Assembly: GCA_024811115.1 (NCBI GenBank) | Contig: JAKOGH010000664.1 | Span: 38,990-102,989 of the forward strand | Origin: Terana coerulea | Lineage: Eukaryota > Basidiomycota > Agaricomycetes > Polyporales > Phanerochaetaceae | Length of the DNA: 64,000 nt | Direction: 5' to 3' | Part shown: piece by piece, positions 47,061 to 59,799 of the stretch | Layout: every line of letters begins with the position of its first letter | How positions within the stretch are numbered: the first letter of the stretch is position 1 | Notes under the pieces: generated by a model | Seen by the model: only the letters and a program-made list of their open reading frames with translations | Told to the model about the DNA's origin: nothing | Databases searched by the model: none | Made by a program: the position numbers and the translations under genes

Positions 47061-48592
47061 ATGCTGGTATCTCGGGCGCTTCATGACACGACGAATTCGG
47101 AGGCACATCTCGTCGGGACATGGGTCCAGGGACCTCTGTACGGTCAGTCCCCGCGCTGTGTTCCAGCTTCCGTTATGCTGATATTTCACTGGTTTTAGGC
47201 CTCAAGTAAGTCAGATCTTGGCGAGCGTGTGGCCAGCGTATGCTGAAGTCAGTGCTTGTGTAGTATCGTGCTTTACGTCTATTGCGCTCGCATGCTTCTG
47301 CAAGAAGCTGCAAGTCTAAGGAAGAAGTAAGCTCAGCAATCATTTGAATATCTCACGCAAGCTCAACTCTAAGTCCGTTTTTTCAGAGTCCTTCTCGCGC
47401 TCTCAACATACCAGATAATCGTGGCGACTGCGCACCACGCGACAGCCCTAGTCTTTCTAATTAATGGATTTATCACCAACGTCGGCCATCCAGGAGGTCC
47501 CGAGGCCATCTTCGCAGACTATGCGTCCCCTTTGTCGACTGCGCTGTTGGCGCTTTACATGGCGAACGTGAGTCTCGAAGTTATTCGTCGCCGTTAGGTC
47601 TCAGTGCTCACGTCATTACAGTTTACAATGAGCGACGGCATTTTGGTTTGTGATGAATGCAGTCTTACTTTGACGTGGGGCTAATATGTGCCAAGGTGTG
47701 GCGCTGTTGCGTTGTCTGGTCGTACAATCTGCTTGTCGTCATTCCTTTGGTATGTCCTTCTCCAGCGTCGTCTCTGATATACTGTTCTGAAGCTTACGCC
47801 CAATAGTCAAGCATGGTGCTCGCAACAACCAGTGCGTCCTAACAGTTTTGCTTTCAGATATATGCTCAGCGTTATTAGTCTGCGCCTGGGTCATCATCGG
47901 TCTCACTCCGAGTCTTCCACACGCCCCAAAGTCTATCCTCACCCTGAGGAACTGGTCGTCTCCATTGTGGTGCATTTCGCTCGCCACCCAGTTTATCTCC
48001 ACCTTCCTCATCTCATTGAAAATCTGGCGCGAGAGCTCTGGGATATCTGGGTTTCGACGCAGGGAGCGAAGAGAGATAATCTGGATGGTCGTGGAGTCTG
48101 GTGCTGTCCTCACGATGGCGACAGCGATCACCTTCATACTCTTCATCACTACCAGGGTAAATGCCACTGAGCTCGTCGTTCAAGTCGACGCTCAGCTCTC
48201 GGTACGTCGCATGAATAACCTTCCCCGAGACGTACCTTACGACGCACCCAGTGCTTGGTTCCGATATCAATAATTGTACGCTCAGGCATGCGGCGAACTC
48301 GGTCACAGAACTTGCTTCCAACGAGCGGCAACAACGTCATAATTCTGCACCAGCAGCAGAAACGTGGCGATGAGGTGAGCCATAGCGCCTCTAGAAGCTC
48401 TCAGAATGGGCCCCTGATACTTGCTCTTGCCAAGTATAACCAACAAAGAGCCAGAGAGCTAGGAGCGGCACTTGACATCACTGTATGTATCACATGGTCT
48501 TGCTGCTATAAAATCCCTAACCTTTCCACCTCTCGTAGTCCTCTCAGGATAGCAATTTCGACTCGGTAGCAAAGCCGCATACTATGGCGTAG
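47061..48592 (+). CDS. Seven-transmembrane protein of unknown function, copy 2
   Basis: It starts MLVSRALHDTTNSEAHLVGT, and short exons follow: a 7-base exon (47,199-47,205), LYVYCARMLLQEAASLRKK, then STYQIIVATAHHATALVFL, GGPEAIFADYASPLSTALL, FTMSDGIL, VWRCCVVWSYNLLVVIPL, CAWVIIGLTPSLPHAPKS, WMVVESGAVLTMATAITFIL and CLVPISIIVRSGMRR. The last exon reads SSQDSNFDSVAKPHTMA. All junctions use GT-AG and the frame holds. It lies 1.07 kb upstream of copy 3 in the same orientation and with the same intron positions. The function is unknown. Confidence 0.78.
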
Positions 48593-49664
48593 GACCTCAG
48601 TACCACTCGTTGTAACGTGTTCATACTTGCCGCCGGCCGGTTTATCAGCATTTTATCTCACTTTTCACTTCGACACGTACTAAGGATATGGAATGGACCG
48701 TGATTCTACGTTCGACAGGCTTCGCCCGAGGAGCCTCCAGCGTCTATGTTCTCGGCATACTCCTGCGGAGCTTGAACGTTACCACGCGGCGACGAACCGT
48801 ACTGCGCAGTCACACAGCTTTTGCTTGACTCCCTTACCGGTACCACTGCGTTCGCTCGAGTGCGGTTGACTCACACTGAACTCGCTTGTTCTGCCACAAG
48901 GATGCAACATACTCTTTGGCAGCTAGCTCTAGACTGCCCTGTATGCGGCCTTGTGGTCAAATACATGGGCATTACTGGCCGCGAGTACCCATCAACGTAC
49001 GCCGCCAACAAGCTTCAATGGCAGAACTGTGATCTAACAATCTCCCTTCAGTTTTATCAATCCAAATTAAGCCCTCTCACTGCATTGCGCAGAGGTAGGC
49101 TTCCACTAGCTAGCTGCGCAAGATGTACTTATCGTGGTGGTTATGTTCATTAGTGCGCTCGTTGTCCTACGGGCCATAGCAGCTACATGATGGCAGAGGA
49201 TATTGTCCAAGTTGATCTACGCGGATTGGCCCGCAAGGCGGAAGTGGCGCATCATAGTGATCCCATCCACTGGTCAGCAGCGCGCTTTGACGGTTGTGAC
49301 TTGCGCTGATACACCCCTGAGAAGTTAGATTATCAATTTGGCCCATCTAGCACGGTTAGCGCACTATGAACCCGGTGGGATGTTGCTCGCTGCTGGAGTG
49401 GAGGGCACACGATGTACACGGTATATGCAAGGGGAGTCAGAGAGCACGCTCGCAAGCGGCGTACCTCCAGGGAGCTGCTCGCTGTCTGCAAGCCCGCAGC
49501 CAGGTACGCTTGCAGGTCAGGGACGATATGGGCGAAGCTTCTCCTGCCTTAATCAACAAGCGGCGTGTCACACACCTGTCGATCCTGCACTATAACAGCT
49601 GCCAGCGGAGAACATCGGGGAGCCTTGCTGGTGCCCTCTCTCGTCCCTCTCTTGTATTATTATC
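48593..49664. other. Intergenic spacer between the tandem seven-helix genes
   Basis: No gene was found. Its right two-thirds are similar to the upstream flank of copy 2 (46,330-47,060), which marks the duplication unit as about 2.6 kb. Confidence 0.5.
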
Positions 49665-51193
49665 ATGCTGCTAGTCCGTGCACTCCATGACACCACTAAT
49701 GCCGAGGCGCACCTTGTCGGAACATGGGCTCAGGGACCCCTTTACGGTCAGTTAATTTTCTTGATTGTGAATCTGTCACGCTGACTAGATGTCAACTTTA
49801 GGATTGAAGTATGTCCACTGTCGCGCTGACGTGAAGTCCTCTGACGGTAGTGGCTTCTCAGTATCATCCTCTACGTGTACTGTGTTCGTATGTTTATGCA
49901 AGAAGTCGCAAGCCTAAGGAAGACGTATGCTTCTTCATCTGTCTCGGACATTCAGCTCCTATAACACTGATCCGTTTGGCCAGAATTCTTCTTACACTGT
50001 CAACTATTCAAATAGCTGTGGCGACGGCTCACCACGCGACTGCCCTGGCGTTTCTGCTCAAAGGATTTGTCACGGACATTGAGAATCCCGGAGGTCCCGA
50101 GGCCACCTTTGCGGACTATGCGTCCCCATTGTCGACCGCAATGCTCGCACTTTACATGGCCAACGTAAGCACTTCAACGGTTCAGCTTTTTCGCTTCATT
50201 GCTGATTACCGCGGCCGTAGTTCACGATGAGTGACGGCATAATGGTTCGTCAAAAACAATGACTAGATCCGTCTGATATTAAATCGCTGTGAAGGTCTGG
50301 CGCTGCTGTGCCGTTTGGTCGTACCACTTGCTCGTCGTTGTCCCCTTAGTACGTGCCACTCGCCCGCCTGTGTTTATCCACCACCTCACAGCCGCTTCTC
50401 TACAGGGATGCATGGTACTCACAACGACTGGTGCGCCTGTGGTTTCCCTTTTCAGAGCATACGCTCACCGTGATCTGTGCGCAGCGTGCGCCTGGGCCAT
50501 CATCGGCCAGAACTCGAGCCTCCCGCGCACCCCGGAGTCCATCCTGACGATGAAGAAGTGGCTCGCCCCGCTGTGGAGCGTCTCGCTCGCCACCCAGATC
50601 GCCTCGACGACGCTCATCGCGTGGAAGGTCTGGCGCGTGACCGCGTGGATGTCCGCGACGGGGCGCAGGGAGCGCAAGGCGATCATATGGATGGTGGTCG
50701 AGTCCGGCGCGGTCCTGACGACGACGACGGCGATCACCTTCATCTTGTTCCTTACGAACAGGGTGAACGCCACCGAGCTCGTCGCCCAAGCAAATGCACA
50801 GCTCTCTGTACGTTTCTCCGGGTACGGCTGCTGGGCACTCTGACTGACGAGGTGTATAGTGCCTAATCCCTATCTCAATTATCGTGCGGTCCGGTATGCG
50901 GCGGAGCGAGCAATTGCGCTCACCTCCATCGACCGGAAACAACGTCGTTATTATGCGACAGCAGCATGTTCACACCGACGTGAGCTACCGTTCGTCCAAG
51001 TACTCTCAGAGCCCTCTCTTACACTCTGTTGTACAGCACACGGAAAGCAGCGTCGGTCGACTGGATACCGCGTTCAACATTTCAGTACGCCTGGGGACAA
51101 TTCTGATCGTGTCGCTCTATTGACAATCCCCTTTCGCAGACTTCTCATGAGAGCAAAGCCGACTCCGTGATCAGGTCTTATTCTATTGTGTAA
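49665..51193 (+). CDS. Seven-transmembrane protein of unknown function, copy 3
   Basis: It starts MLLVRALHDTTNAEAHLVGT, nearly identical to copy 2. Exons give LYVYCVRMFMQEVASLRKT, STIQIAVATAHHATALAFLL, GGPEATFADYASPLSTAMLA, FTMSDGIM, VWRCCAVWSYHLLVVVPL, LAPLWSVSLATQIASTTL, WMVVESGAVLTTTTAITFIL and CLIPISIIVRSGMRRSEQ. A final exon after NIS ends DSVIRSYSIV at 51,193; the unspliced alternative stops at 51,123. The terminal intron is chosen because copy 2 has the same one. The exon from about 50,490 is more GC-rich than its neighbours. Confidence 0.78.
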
Positions 51194-52270
51194 GAGCAGC
51201 ACGGTATGGACCTTGTATTCCATCATATTGTACTATCATCGGCGTTTCAACTCGTGCCCTCCCAAGTGACCCTTCCACCTAATCTCTAGTATATCACGTT
51301 GGTAATCCAAGACGTACACACCCTTTGACCTGACTACTTTTAAGGCCAACGCATGCGGCTCAGGCAGCGACCGGCGGACTGTTGGAGAACCCGTTCCAGT
51401 TCGTAGGAGATGAAGCACGCTTCCAATCCCTCGGCCATTCGGCCAGGATCGTTCGTTCCCCTTGCGAGCTCGTTGGTACCAGCACAAGGGTCCATCTCGC
51501 GCGCTCCTGCGGGCCTTCCAGCGGGTCGCCTATCCCACCAGGTTTCCCTGATGAACGCATCTCGCGACCTTCGAAGGCGCTGATGCAGCCTGCAGCTTCT
51601 GTCCGGAGCCGCCAGGGGCGTCGCGGCCATCAATGAATCGCGGCCGCGCCGTGAGAGGGCGTTCCTCCCCTTCCGCGGACATGTTATCAATGATCGCCGA
51701 ACCAAGATATCAATATCGGGCGTCGTAGGGGCAGCAGTGCCGCCAGTGCGTTACATAAGGATCGGGCCGGCGCCACAAAGACCTCGGGCATCGGTGCCGT
51801 GCTGGCGATATCATCACTCGCCCCGGCTCAGTGGGTACAACCGTGGAGGACGGAGGGCGGCGGTAAGTGGTAGGCTGCACGGATTATTGACCGGTGCCGA
51901 GCACCCACGCCGGCCTTCGTATCCGGGCCCGTCAGAAATGCAAAGAACGCGCAGAACGCGTGGTATCAACAGTGACGGCTGTCGCAGACAGGCCACCGAA
52001 CTTTGCGGGGTGATGCTCTCACGATAGTAGCGGCGCGCCGCACCTGATCACTGGTACCCTATCCCACAGGTTTTCGCAGTGAAATGCAGCGCAGAGCGCT
52101 GGTTGAATGTTGAGATTGCTGTCTGGTGCAACAGAATGCAGCCTGTACCACAACAGAACGCCCGCGAACCGTGGGTGCCTCGAGCCTAACCAAGCTGCGT
52201 GTTTTGTGGGCATCAGCCTGTCCTAATACCCAAACGACAGATCGCCCGCCTGAAACTACTGGATGATCAT
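51194..52270. other. Stretch without a recognisable gene
   Basis: GC-rich, with overlapping frames on both strands (for example 51,340-51,705, minus) and none recognisable. It ends where the right arm of the inverted duplication begins. Confidence 0.4.
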
Positions 52271-52829
52271 ATAAAGATCACTATCCCACAAAGTTCAGCT
52301 GATGCAAATGCCGCCTCGAATAGCCTTGTGAGAAGCCGCCGCCCCTGTGCTACGGTCTCGCGCACGGAGTCTCTTGCAGACAAGCCTGCTTACGCTCCGC
52401 GAATCAGCGTCTCGCCGTCCATACGTGCATCAGCTGTGCGCACGAGCGCACCGGGAGCGCAGAAACTGCGCTTAGACGACCCGGGCCTCGTCATTGGCAG
52501 GCGCATGCATGGGACACCCGGCAGCATGCCCTCGACGCTGCGATCCCAACCTCCGTGCACAGGCGGGGCGTTCTGTCCCGACTCCCGAGTGCGGCGCGCG
52601 CCGTGCGCAGAGCACGTCGCACGGATCGTCTGCCGACAGCTCTGTCTGGGGAGCACAGCACAGCCCAAAGGTGTATCGCAATCCGATTGTGCAGGGGTTA
52701 CGTTAAGTAGCTTAGAGAAGTAACAGTGTCCAGCAGCAAACGCGGCATAAATACAAAATAAATACGTGGGTTGAGGGTATCCGCGTCCGCGCCGTCATCT
52801 GACGCGCTGCTCGAGCCTGGGTAGAAGTG

Positions 52830-55168
52830 TCACTTCGCGACCGCCCACGCCCGTCGCACCGTCTCCGCATGCCCCGCCGAGCGCGCCACGAGCTCGAACG
52901 CAAACTCGTTCGGCCGCCTAGTATCAGCATCCCAGTCAGCATTCCGCCATCGTGAACAGACAATGCAAGGAGGGGAAAGGGGACGCACGAGGTCATGCCG
53001 GACGTGCACGCGTCCGGGTGCGGGACGCGGAGGGGCGCGCCCGTGCGCGCGTCGCGCGCGGGCGCGACGGCGAACGCCCACACGAGGCGTGTCACCGCGA
53101 GCCAGACGGTCTTCGCGCCGAGGTACTGCCCTGGGCACTTCCGCCTGCCCGCACACACACACCGTCAGCATCAAACACAAGGGAAGGCGAGCGAGGCAGG
53201 AGGGAGGGGAAGGAGAGGAGAGGTGCGTACCTGCCGAAGCCGAAGCCGTAGTGACCCTCGGTGAGCGCGTTGGTGTCTGCGTCCTTGGTGCGCAGGAAAG
53301 CGTTCGGGGCGGAACTGCTCCGGATGCGGGTACTCATCCGCGTTACGGTGCTGCGGCGGCCGCGTTCAGTACGGTACGGGTGCGTCGCAAGGAGGAGCAG
53401 CAGCGGCGGAGGCGCACCATCGTCCATATGCACGGTATCACCATCGTTTTCGCCTTGATCTGCGCACTGTCAGATTTCGGTATTTTAGTGTTATTAAGGT
53501 ACCGTTACTATGCTTACTGCACCCGAACACCACTCGTAGCGTATATAGGTCACTCACATGCGTCCTCGACGTTATGCGCAGTGCCCGCGCCGTCTCCAAG
53601 ACCTTATTTTGATACGCACCATTCAGAGAGTTTGAGAATGTGGGATCGAGGGATGGGAGGACGTACTTTGTACCCCTTGCACTCATCCTCGCTGTCCGAA
53701 TAATGCGGGAACCCGCCCGGCGCGGCCGGCGCCCACCTACATCTCGCCTCCGCACGTCAGCGTCAAACCGCCACCCGGATAGTCCCTGGACTGGACTGAC
53801 CAGAACACCTCCTTCGTGAGCGCGACGCAGTACGGCAGGCTGCCGAAATGCTCAAAGCCGGGCATCGCGCCGCCGTCCGCGCCGAGGCGCGCGTCGAGCT
53901 CCGCCTGTGCTTTATGCATCGCGTCCGGGAAGCGCAGCAGCGCGAGCACGGCCCAGAGCAGCGTGCCCGCCGTCGTGTCCGTGCCCGCCTCGAACGCCGA
54001 GCCCGCGACTGCGGGTGTGCGGCCCGCGTCAGCGCGTGCACGACAACAGAGGGGGAGGGGGAGGGGGAGGGGAGGGAGGGACGCACCGTAGGAGAGCTCC
54101 TCGAGGTCGAGCCCGAGCTTGGTTTGCTGCTCCCAGAGCCGCGCGGCGAAGCACTCCAGGTTCGCGTCCGCGCCCATCTCACGCTGCACGCGCAGCGCCA
54201 GGCCCTGGTAAAACTGCCCTCCCCTCTAAATCAGCCCCTCGCCCTCCCTCACACAACATCCACGCACGCACGCACCGTGGTCTCGACCGCATGCCGTGCC
54301 CTTGCCTCTTGCGCCACGGCGCGAGCACGTCCAGCAACCGATCCAACACCGGGAAGGTGTCGACGAGGTGCGCGCCGGGGTACGTGTCGCGCACGAAGTG
54401 GCCCAGGATGTCGGTGAGGGTGCGCAGGTCGGCGTCGTCGTCCGCGAGGCGCCGGCCGTAGGCGAGGTGGAAGACGAGCGCGGCGGCGTACCGCTGGCAG
54501 TGGCGCCCGGCGCCCGCGGGCGCGGTGAGCAGCTCGTAGAGCAGCTTCGCGGACTCGGTGGCGTCAACGCCGGGAACTGGAAGCGAATACAGGAAGGAGG
54601 GGACGAGGACGAGGACGCACCGCGGGGCTTGAGCATCTGGTAGAACGCGGCGCGCTGCTTGCGGAGGTGCTCGCCGTAGGGGAGCAGCACCATCCGCTTG
54701 TTGTTCGACTGGTACTTGCCGCCGTACACGAGCGGCTTGCGGGACGAGTAGCTGTGCGACCGGCGGCCGAGCTGCGGGCAGCACATCGCCGAGCGTCGGC
54801 TGTGTGCGCGAAGAACGGAGGGGGGAGACGGGGGCGTACCAGCTCCTCCGCGTCGCGCGGGTTCCCGAGGACGAGCAGCTCGTCGCCGGCGAGGTCCAGC
54901 CGGACGAGCGGGCCTGCGCGGCACACGGGGCGCGAGGTCAGCGCACAGGGCGCGAACACACGGAGGCGCACGACGCACCGTACGCTCTGGACGGCGTCTC
55001 AAAGTACCGCCACGTGTGCACCGTCGGCACCTGGAGGATGTTGCCCAGGAGCGGCACGCCGCGCGGGCCCGGCGGGACACGCGCGCCGGCGCGCAGGGCG
55101 CGGCGGACGACGTAGAGGAGGAGGCAGCACGGCGCGAGGAGCGCGAGGACGAGCGTCGGGGCGGGCAT
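52830..55168 (-). pseudogene. Cytochrome P450 type B, copy B3 (ExxR lost, frameshift)
   Basis: The N-terminus is clean: MPAPTLVLALLAPCCLLLYV, then PPGPRGVPLLGN. Exons include GPLVRLDLAGDELLVLGNP, YSSRKPLVYGGKYQSNNKRM, VFHLAYGRRLADDD, the I-helix AFEAGTDTTAG and the heme loop FGFGRRKCPG. Three defects appear. The K-helix reads KEVFW instead of KEVFR (CGG to TGG, split by the intron at 53,801), which removes the invariant ExxR arginine. One extra T at about 53,297 in RPERF shifts the frame before GHYGFGFG. The exon border after LAPWR does not join in frame to FYQGLAL, a problem shared with B1. The region after KPRG is shorter than in B1. Probably non-functional. Confidence 0.8.
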
Positions 55169-56433
55169 GGTCTGGCTGCGAGGAGGTCAACAGGTAGCGC
55201 GAGGCGGTAGGAAGGCTATCCGTGAAGCGTTGAAGAGGCGCATATACCGTATCCGCGAAGCTGCATTGGCGCTGAGAGGTACTGACGACTCGGAAGCGTC
55301 GTCAGCGTGTTGCAGCGCGTTTCAGCGCCACGGTCTCACTGCCTCGGATATTCGAGGCGTGCTGACCAATGTCGTCTCAGGGGTGTCGGTAGGTGTCAGT
55401 GCCATGCAGCGCCTGTCGGAATGGCTGAGGTCACCCTCCGTCGACGTCCGTCGAGTTGTCGCAGGCCGAGGACGGGATCGGGTGCTGGTGGATGCGCCGC
55501 GCGTAACGGGTCGATGGGTGCAGTCCAGGCCGCCTCCCGCGCCGGGGATGCAGAAGGTGCGCACGCAAAGTTCGCGCGACGCAGCCCGCGCGCGGGCCCC
55601 AGGACAGACCGCAGGCGTGCCCGTGCGCCGCGACGTCCTGGGCGGCAGCACCGCATCGCGGCATCAGGGATCGAGGAACTGCACAGACGAGGCCCAGGGG
55701 GAATCCGCCCACGCATCTTTGCAGCCGATGGACAGGCGACAGGAGACAGACGCCGTCTGGACACGCCCGTCGCGTCGTGGATGCGCACACGTCTTCCCTC
55801 CCCACAGAACGTGATGATCGCTCCGTGCGCGATCGTCGTCATGCGATCTCTCAGCGTGGGCCCCGCGAACGCGCCCCACCAATCGCCGGTCAGCGCCACG
55901 CGTCAATATGAATGGAGGCCGGGCCCGCCGCCCGATACGGCAAGTCTGGTCGTTTGCCGTCGCGCGACGGTTGAGCGCGCACTCCCGGCCGAGTGCCACG
56001 CCCCACGGGGGTGAGAGTGAGACTGCACAGCACGGTTTGTGACAGCTGTGGATTCGAGATTAGGTTCGGTCGGGCTGGCCTGGACGGGGGTGTGGCGGCG
56101 GCACGAGGACGGGTCCGATGCGAGTAGCGTGTCGGGCTGTCACGACGTTAGGTAAGCTCAGCATCCGCGATTGCATTCCTCTGAGGCACAGGACGATTTT
56201 GTCCATGGGCAAAATGCAATAGGAGCCTCGTGCGGGGAGTTGTGTGACGGGCGTTGGCAGGAATGGCAATATCGTTCAAACGTTCACATGTCAAGTTCCG
56301 CCGCAACGACATGTGTTGTAAGTATATGCGTGGCAGATACAAATTGTGGAATAAATAGCAAACAGCCCAGAAAGAACAATCCCACGTGAATCCACGGCAG
56401 GGTATCCCATCATCCTGCCATCCCGCGCCTCAC
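55169..56433. other. PT3-P450-B3 intergenic region
   Basis: Inverted counterpart of 18,807-19,968. Frames such as 55,307-56,014 (plus) and 55,396-55,899 (minus) overlap each other and are not conserved as protein in the left arm, so they are not called genes. Confidence 0.5.
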
Positions 56434-57756
56434 TCACTGCGCCAACGCATAGTCCGAGCACCAACCCCGCCCAGACAAAGTACCCAAGATCGCCATTCGA
56501 CTGTCCACGCCCCATGAGCATCGCGCACATTCTTAAGCCGACGGCGCCCACGCACCTTGAACTTCCGCCCGCAGTCCGCCGGCACCTCGACCGCCCACGT
56601 CGCGAACTGCCACACGAGGTGCGCCGCCGCGCCGCCGACGCCGAGCGCGTAGTACGCCGCGCCCTGCCCGTTCAGCGCGCCGGCAGCCACGAGCGCGGCG
56701 ACGAACAGGACGGCGAAGACGATGAGGATGGGCCGCACGCGCGCGCCGAAGAGGAGCGCGGTGGACTTGACGCCCGCCTTCGCGTCGTCCGCGCGGTCCT
56801 GGCACGCGTACTGCGTGTCGTACACGACCGTCCAGCTGCCCGGCCATCCCCCCTTGTTCAGCGTCTTGTGTCACTTATGAGGCAAGGGAAAGAGCCCACC
56901 ACCAGCAGCCGAAGAACAGCACGGCGACGGTCGCGAGGTCGCGCCGCGAGTGCAAAGCAGCGGGCGCGACGGCGAGCCACGCGACGGGCGCGCCCCAGTT
57001 CATCGCGAGCCCGAGCCACGCCTGCGGCCAGTGCGTCCAGCGCTTCATGAGCGGGTACAGCGCGTGCAGCGGGAACAGCCCGGCAGGCCCGCCAGCGCAC
57101 TGCAAGGAGACGGTGAGCGAGTCAAGGCAGAGGAGGGGGAAGAGGGAGATGGGGGACGCACGCGGTCGGGTTCGCGAGCGCGAGCAGCGCGAGGCAGAGC
57201 GCGGTGAGCGCGCCGAGCAAGATCCACGCACCCCTTAATCGAGATGACACCCCGCCGCGAGCGGCCGGTGCTTCGTCCGCTCTACACCATCCTATCAGCA
57301 CACACACAATCGGGGATGCGGGGAGAGGGAGGGAGAGAGCACGCACCGACCTGCCGATCAAAGTCAACATCACAAATGTCGTTGAGCACGCACGCCGCGC
57401 TGTGCAGCGCCGTCCCGCCGAGCACGAACAGCGCGCTCTGCAGCGCCAGCTCCGTGTGCCGGCAGGTGCGTCGCGCGCGCCGCCATCGCCAGCGCCCACA
57501 CTGTACACCATGACACCTGTCGGTTCACGTGCTGATCAAGGGTAGAGGAGGAAGGGGACGCACGGGCGGGCCAGACGACGAGGATGTTCCCGAGCGGGAA
57601 CTTGTGCAGGCGCGTGAGCTCAAAGTAGAAGTACGCGCGGCGCGCCGCGCTGTGTTCTTGCTTCATCCCTGCCTGGGACTGGGACTGGGACTCGGGCGTC
57701 GCGGGGCGCGAGGACTTGAGGAGCGGATGGGTCTCTGCCGGAGCGGTGGACGACAT
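56434..57756 (-). pseudogene. UbiA-family prenyltransferase PT3 (several 1-base insertions)
   Basis: It starts MSSTAPAETHPLLKSSRPAT and carries [20 protein letters not shown]. One extra base after LPAH (near 57,455) shifts the frame before the NDICDVDFD region. Further single extra bases occur near 57,250 and 57,233 around GVIS, and one near the C-terminus (about 56,455). The second motif [13 protein letters not shown] and [11 protein letters not shown] remain readable in an open exon (56,500-56,825). The intron within the Val-Glu after DRQ is kept, unlike PT1. All frameshifts are +1 in G/C-rich sequence, so base-calling errors must be excluded. As written, it cannot encode a full enzyme. Confidence 0.75.
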
Positions 57757-59799
57757 GATGGGACGTAAGCGGGAGGTGAAAAATGGGCGAGGCGTGGCGG
57801 GGAGAAGGAAGGAAGGAAGGAAGGCAGAGAGGGAGCGCAGGGGGTTATGGGCCCGACAACGTCGAGTTCGCGGGTATGTTATGCGGCGCGCAGACGCGTA
57901 TCGCACAAGCCTCCGTGCGTATATCCAGCGTGATGCCCCTGGCGCGAGCGCATCGTGGAACGCCGTTCGTGCAGGGAGACCGGCAAGCGTCTGGCGGCGG
58001 GGCAAATTAGGTTTGGACCTGGAGCGTTGGACAGCATGTACAGTTCCGGTGTCGGGAAGGGCGAAGGTTGAGGGGCACGGACGGTAGACGCACGTGGTGC
58101 GCTGTGATCGCGCGTTTGGCGGTGGGTTCAACGCCTGAAATTGCTATTCGTGTCGCTCAGGCGCGTCTGGATTGTCAACGGCACTACCGCGACGAGGGAG
58201 GAGCGTTCCCACCGCCACCCGCGCATCGCTGCAAGTATCTTTATCTTCCTGTGCACGTCCGTCGCAGTCTTCCATCACTGCGCACGCCTGATAGCCCACT
58301 TGTCGGTGGTCCCGAATCTGCTTCGCGCGTAACTCTGAAAACGGCCCGACGCCGCCGTCGGTTGTGGGGTGGCGTCGCCGAGCGGTGTCGAGGCGACCAA
58401 AAACCAGATGAAGAGATGCAGGAATGCAGTGCGGTGGGCTCACGGCTAGGCGGTTGAGATCAATGGCGCCGTTCGTCCGGTGTAGACGACGCGATGCGTC
58501 CCAGGGTGGACCTGCCAGCTTGACCCAATGTGAATGTGGTATGTCCGAGTCGGTCACCGTGTGCGAGCCATCTTCGTGCGTTCGTCGCCGCCGCCGAGGA
58601 CGGTGCATCCGGCCAATCTGGGTTGTTTCCAGTGATAGCAATGATCAGGACGGGATCAAGCACATTGAGCTAGGAGTGGATGAGGAATCGCTGTACTCAC
58701 CGTGCCCGGCAGCCCGTCCAGAGGCGACCCACGCGTGACAGTTCGCGCAGCGCACGACGCTCACTTCGAACAACCAGGCTGTGATACTCGCCCATGACCC
58801 GTCGCAAGCCCCTCGTTTCATCCGTCCATGCCCCCTCCGGAGCAGATTTCTGACGAAGGCGACTGGGAAACACGGTGGGCGATCAGCCAGATACGCGTGG
58901 CGTATCAGAGATCCGTCTGGCGGTTGACGTCCCTGGGGACGTGATCTCTCCCTGGCAAGCGGGGGCGGCGGCGCCCCAATTATAGCGTTAAGATCAAGTG
59001 TCCGCTGAGGCAAGGCGACTCACGATGCGTCGACACGCGCAGATCGATGATTGTGCGCCCGGCCGTCCGTCCTGCAGCAATCGCTGATCGCATCTGCCAG
59101 CTTCACGCACGCACCCGCGGTCCCAGCGCACCCTGCGGCAGGCACGTCAGATCGCAGCCACGACGGCGGCCGACCCTGCGTAGATCGTGGCGGCCGCCCC
59201 TACCCCTGCAGGAGATCTGAGCAACGTGGGCGCGCGCTGACAACGGGCGGCTTGGAGGAGACACAGTGCCCACGAGCGCCGGGGAGACTCGGAACGATCG
59301 GGGGTGCCCGAGCGCCACAAAGATAGCAAGGGCGGAGGGCGGCTAACGGCGTGGAAGAACGAGGACGCGGACGAGCTTCGAAAGGCAAAGTCTGACGAAC
59401 GGTACCGGTGCGAGCTGGAGGGACCGCCGGGCGTGCCTATCTGTTGCTGATGCTTCTGCGACGCGCTGCGGACCTGGGGATGATCATGCCGCGAGGTCTG
59501 TGCGGGAAGCTGGGGACGCGGATAGGGATTGGGTTTGCAGCCTGGCAGGCGCGGGCGGGGAACCTACCCACGGGGAACGCGCGCGTACGGTCACAGCGGG
59601 GAGGCGTCGAACCAATGGGCAGGATGGGGATCCCCATGGGGCGCTGTCACGCCTGGTGTGGTAAGTATCGCTCGACAGACGTTGCGTGTGCCACTTACTT
59701 GTGCCCCAGAGTCCCTGCTGCCGCTTCCTCCCTCCCACTGTGGACATTGTCGCATAAGACAGCACCCTTGCCTTCCCTTCGCCAGAAGCGACTTTGAAA
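57757..59799. promoter_or_regulatory. Divergent intergenic region between PT3 and P450-A3
   Basis: About 2.04 kb, the inverted counterpart of 15,593-17,542. Conserved blocks include CCCCAATTATAGCGTTAAG (58,975-58,993) and the CTTCTGCGACGCGCTGCGGACC block near 59,450. A run of GGAAGGAAGGAAGG near 57,807 precedes PT3. It likely drives both genes. Confidence 0.55.

Larger units (their letters stand above)
47061..51193 (+). repeat. Tandem duplication of the seven-helix gene
   Basis: The two start codons are 2,604 bp apart, and gene bodies and upstream flanks match in order and orientation. Copy 1 (39,380-40,919, inverted) is clearly more distant, with a different N-terminus and tail. Confidence 0.75.

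Noticed and set aside
54226..55080. 284-codon minus-strand frame
   Set aside because: It runs through introns of P450-B3 in a shifted phase; only part of it overlaps true exons.
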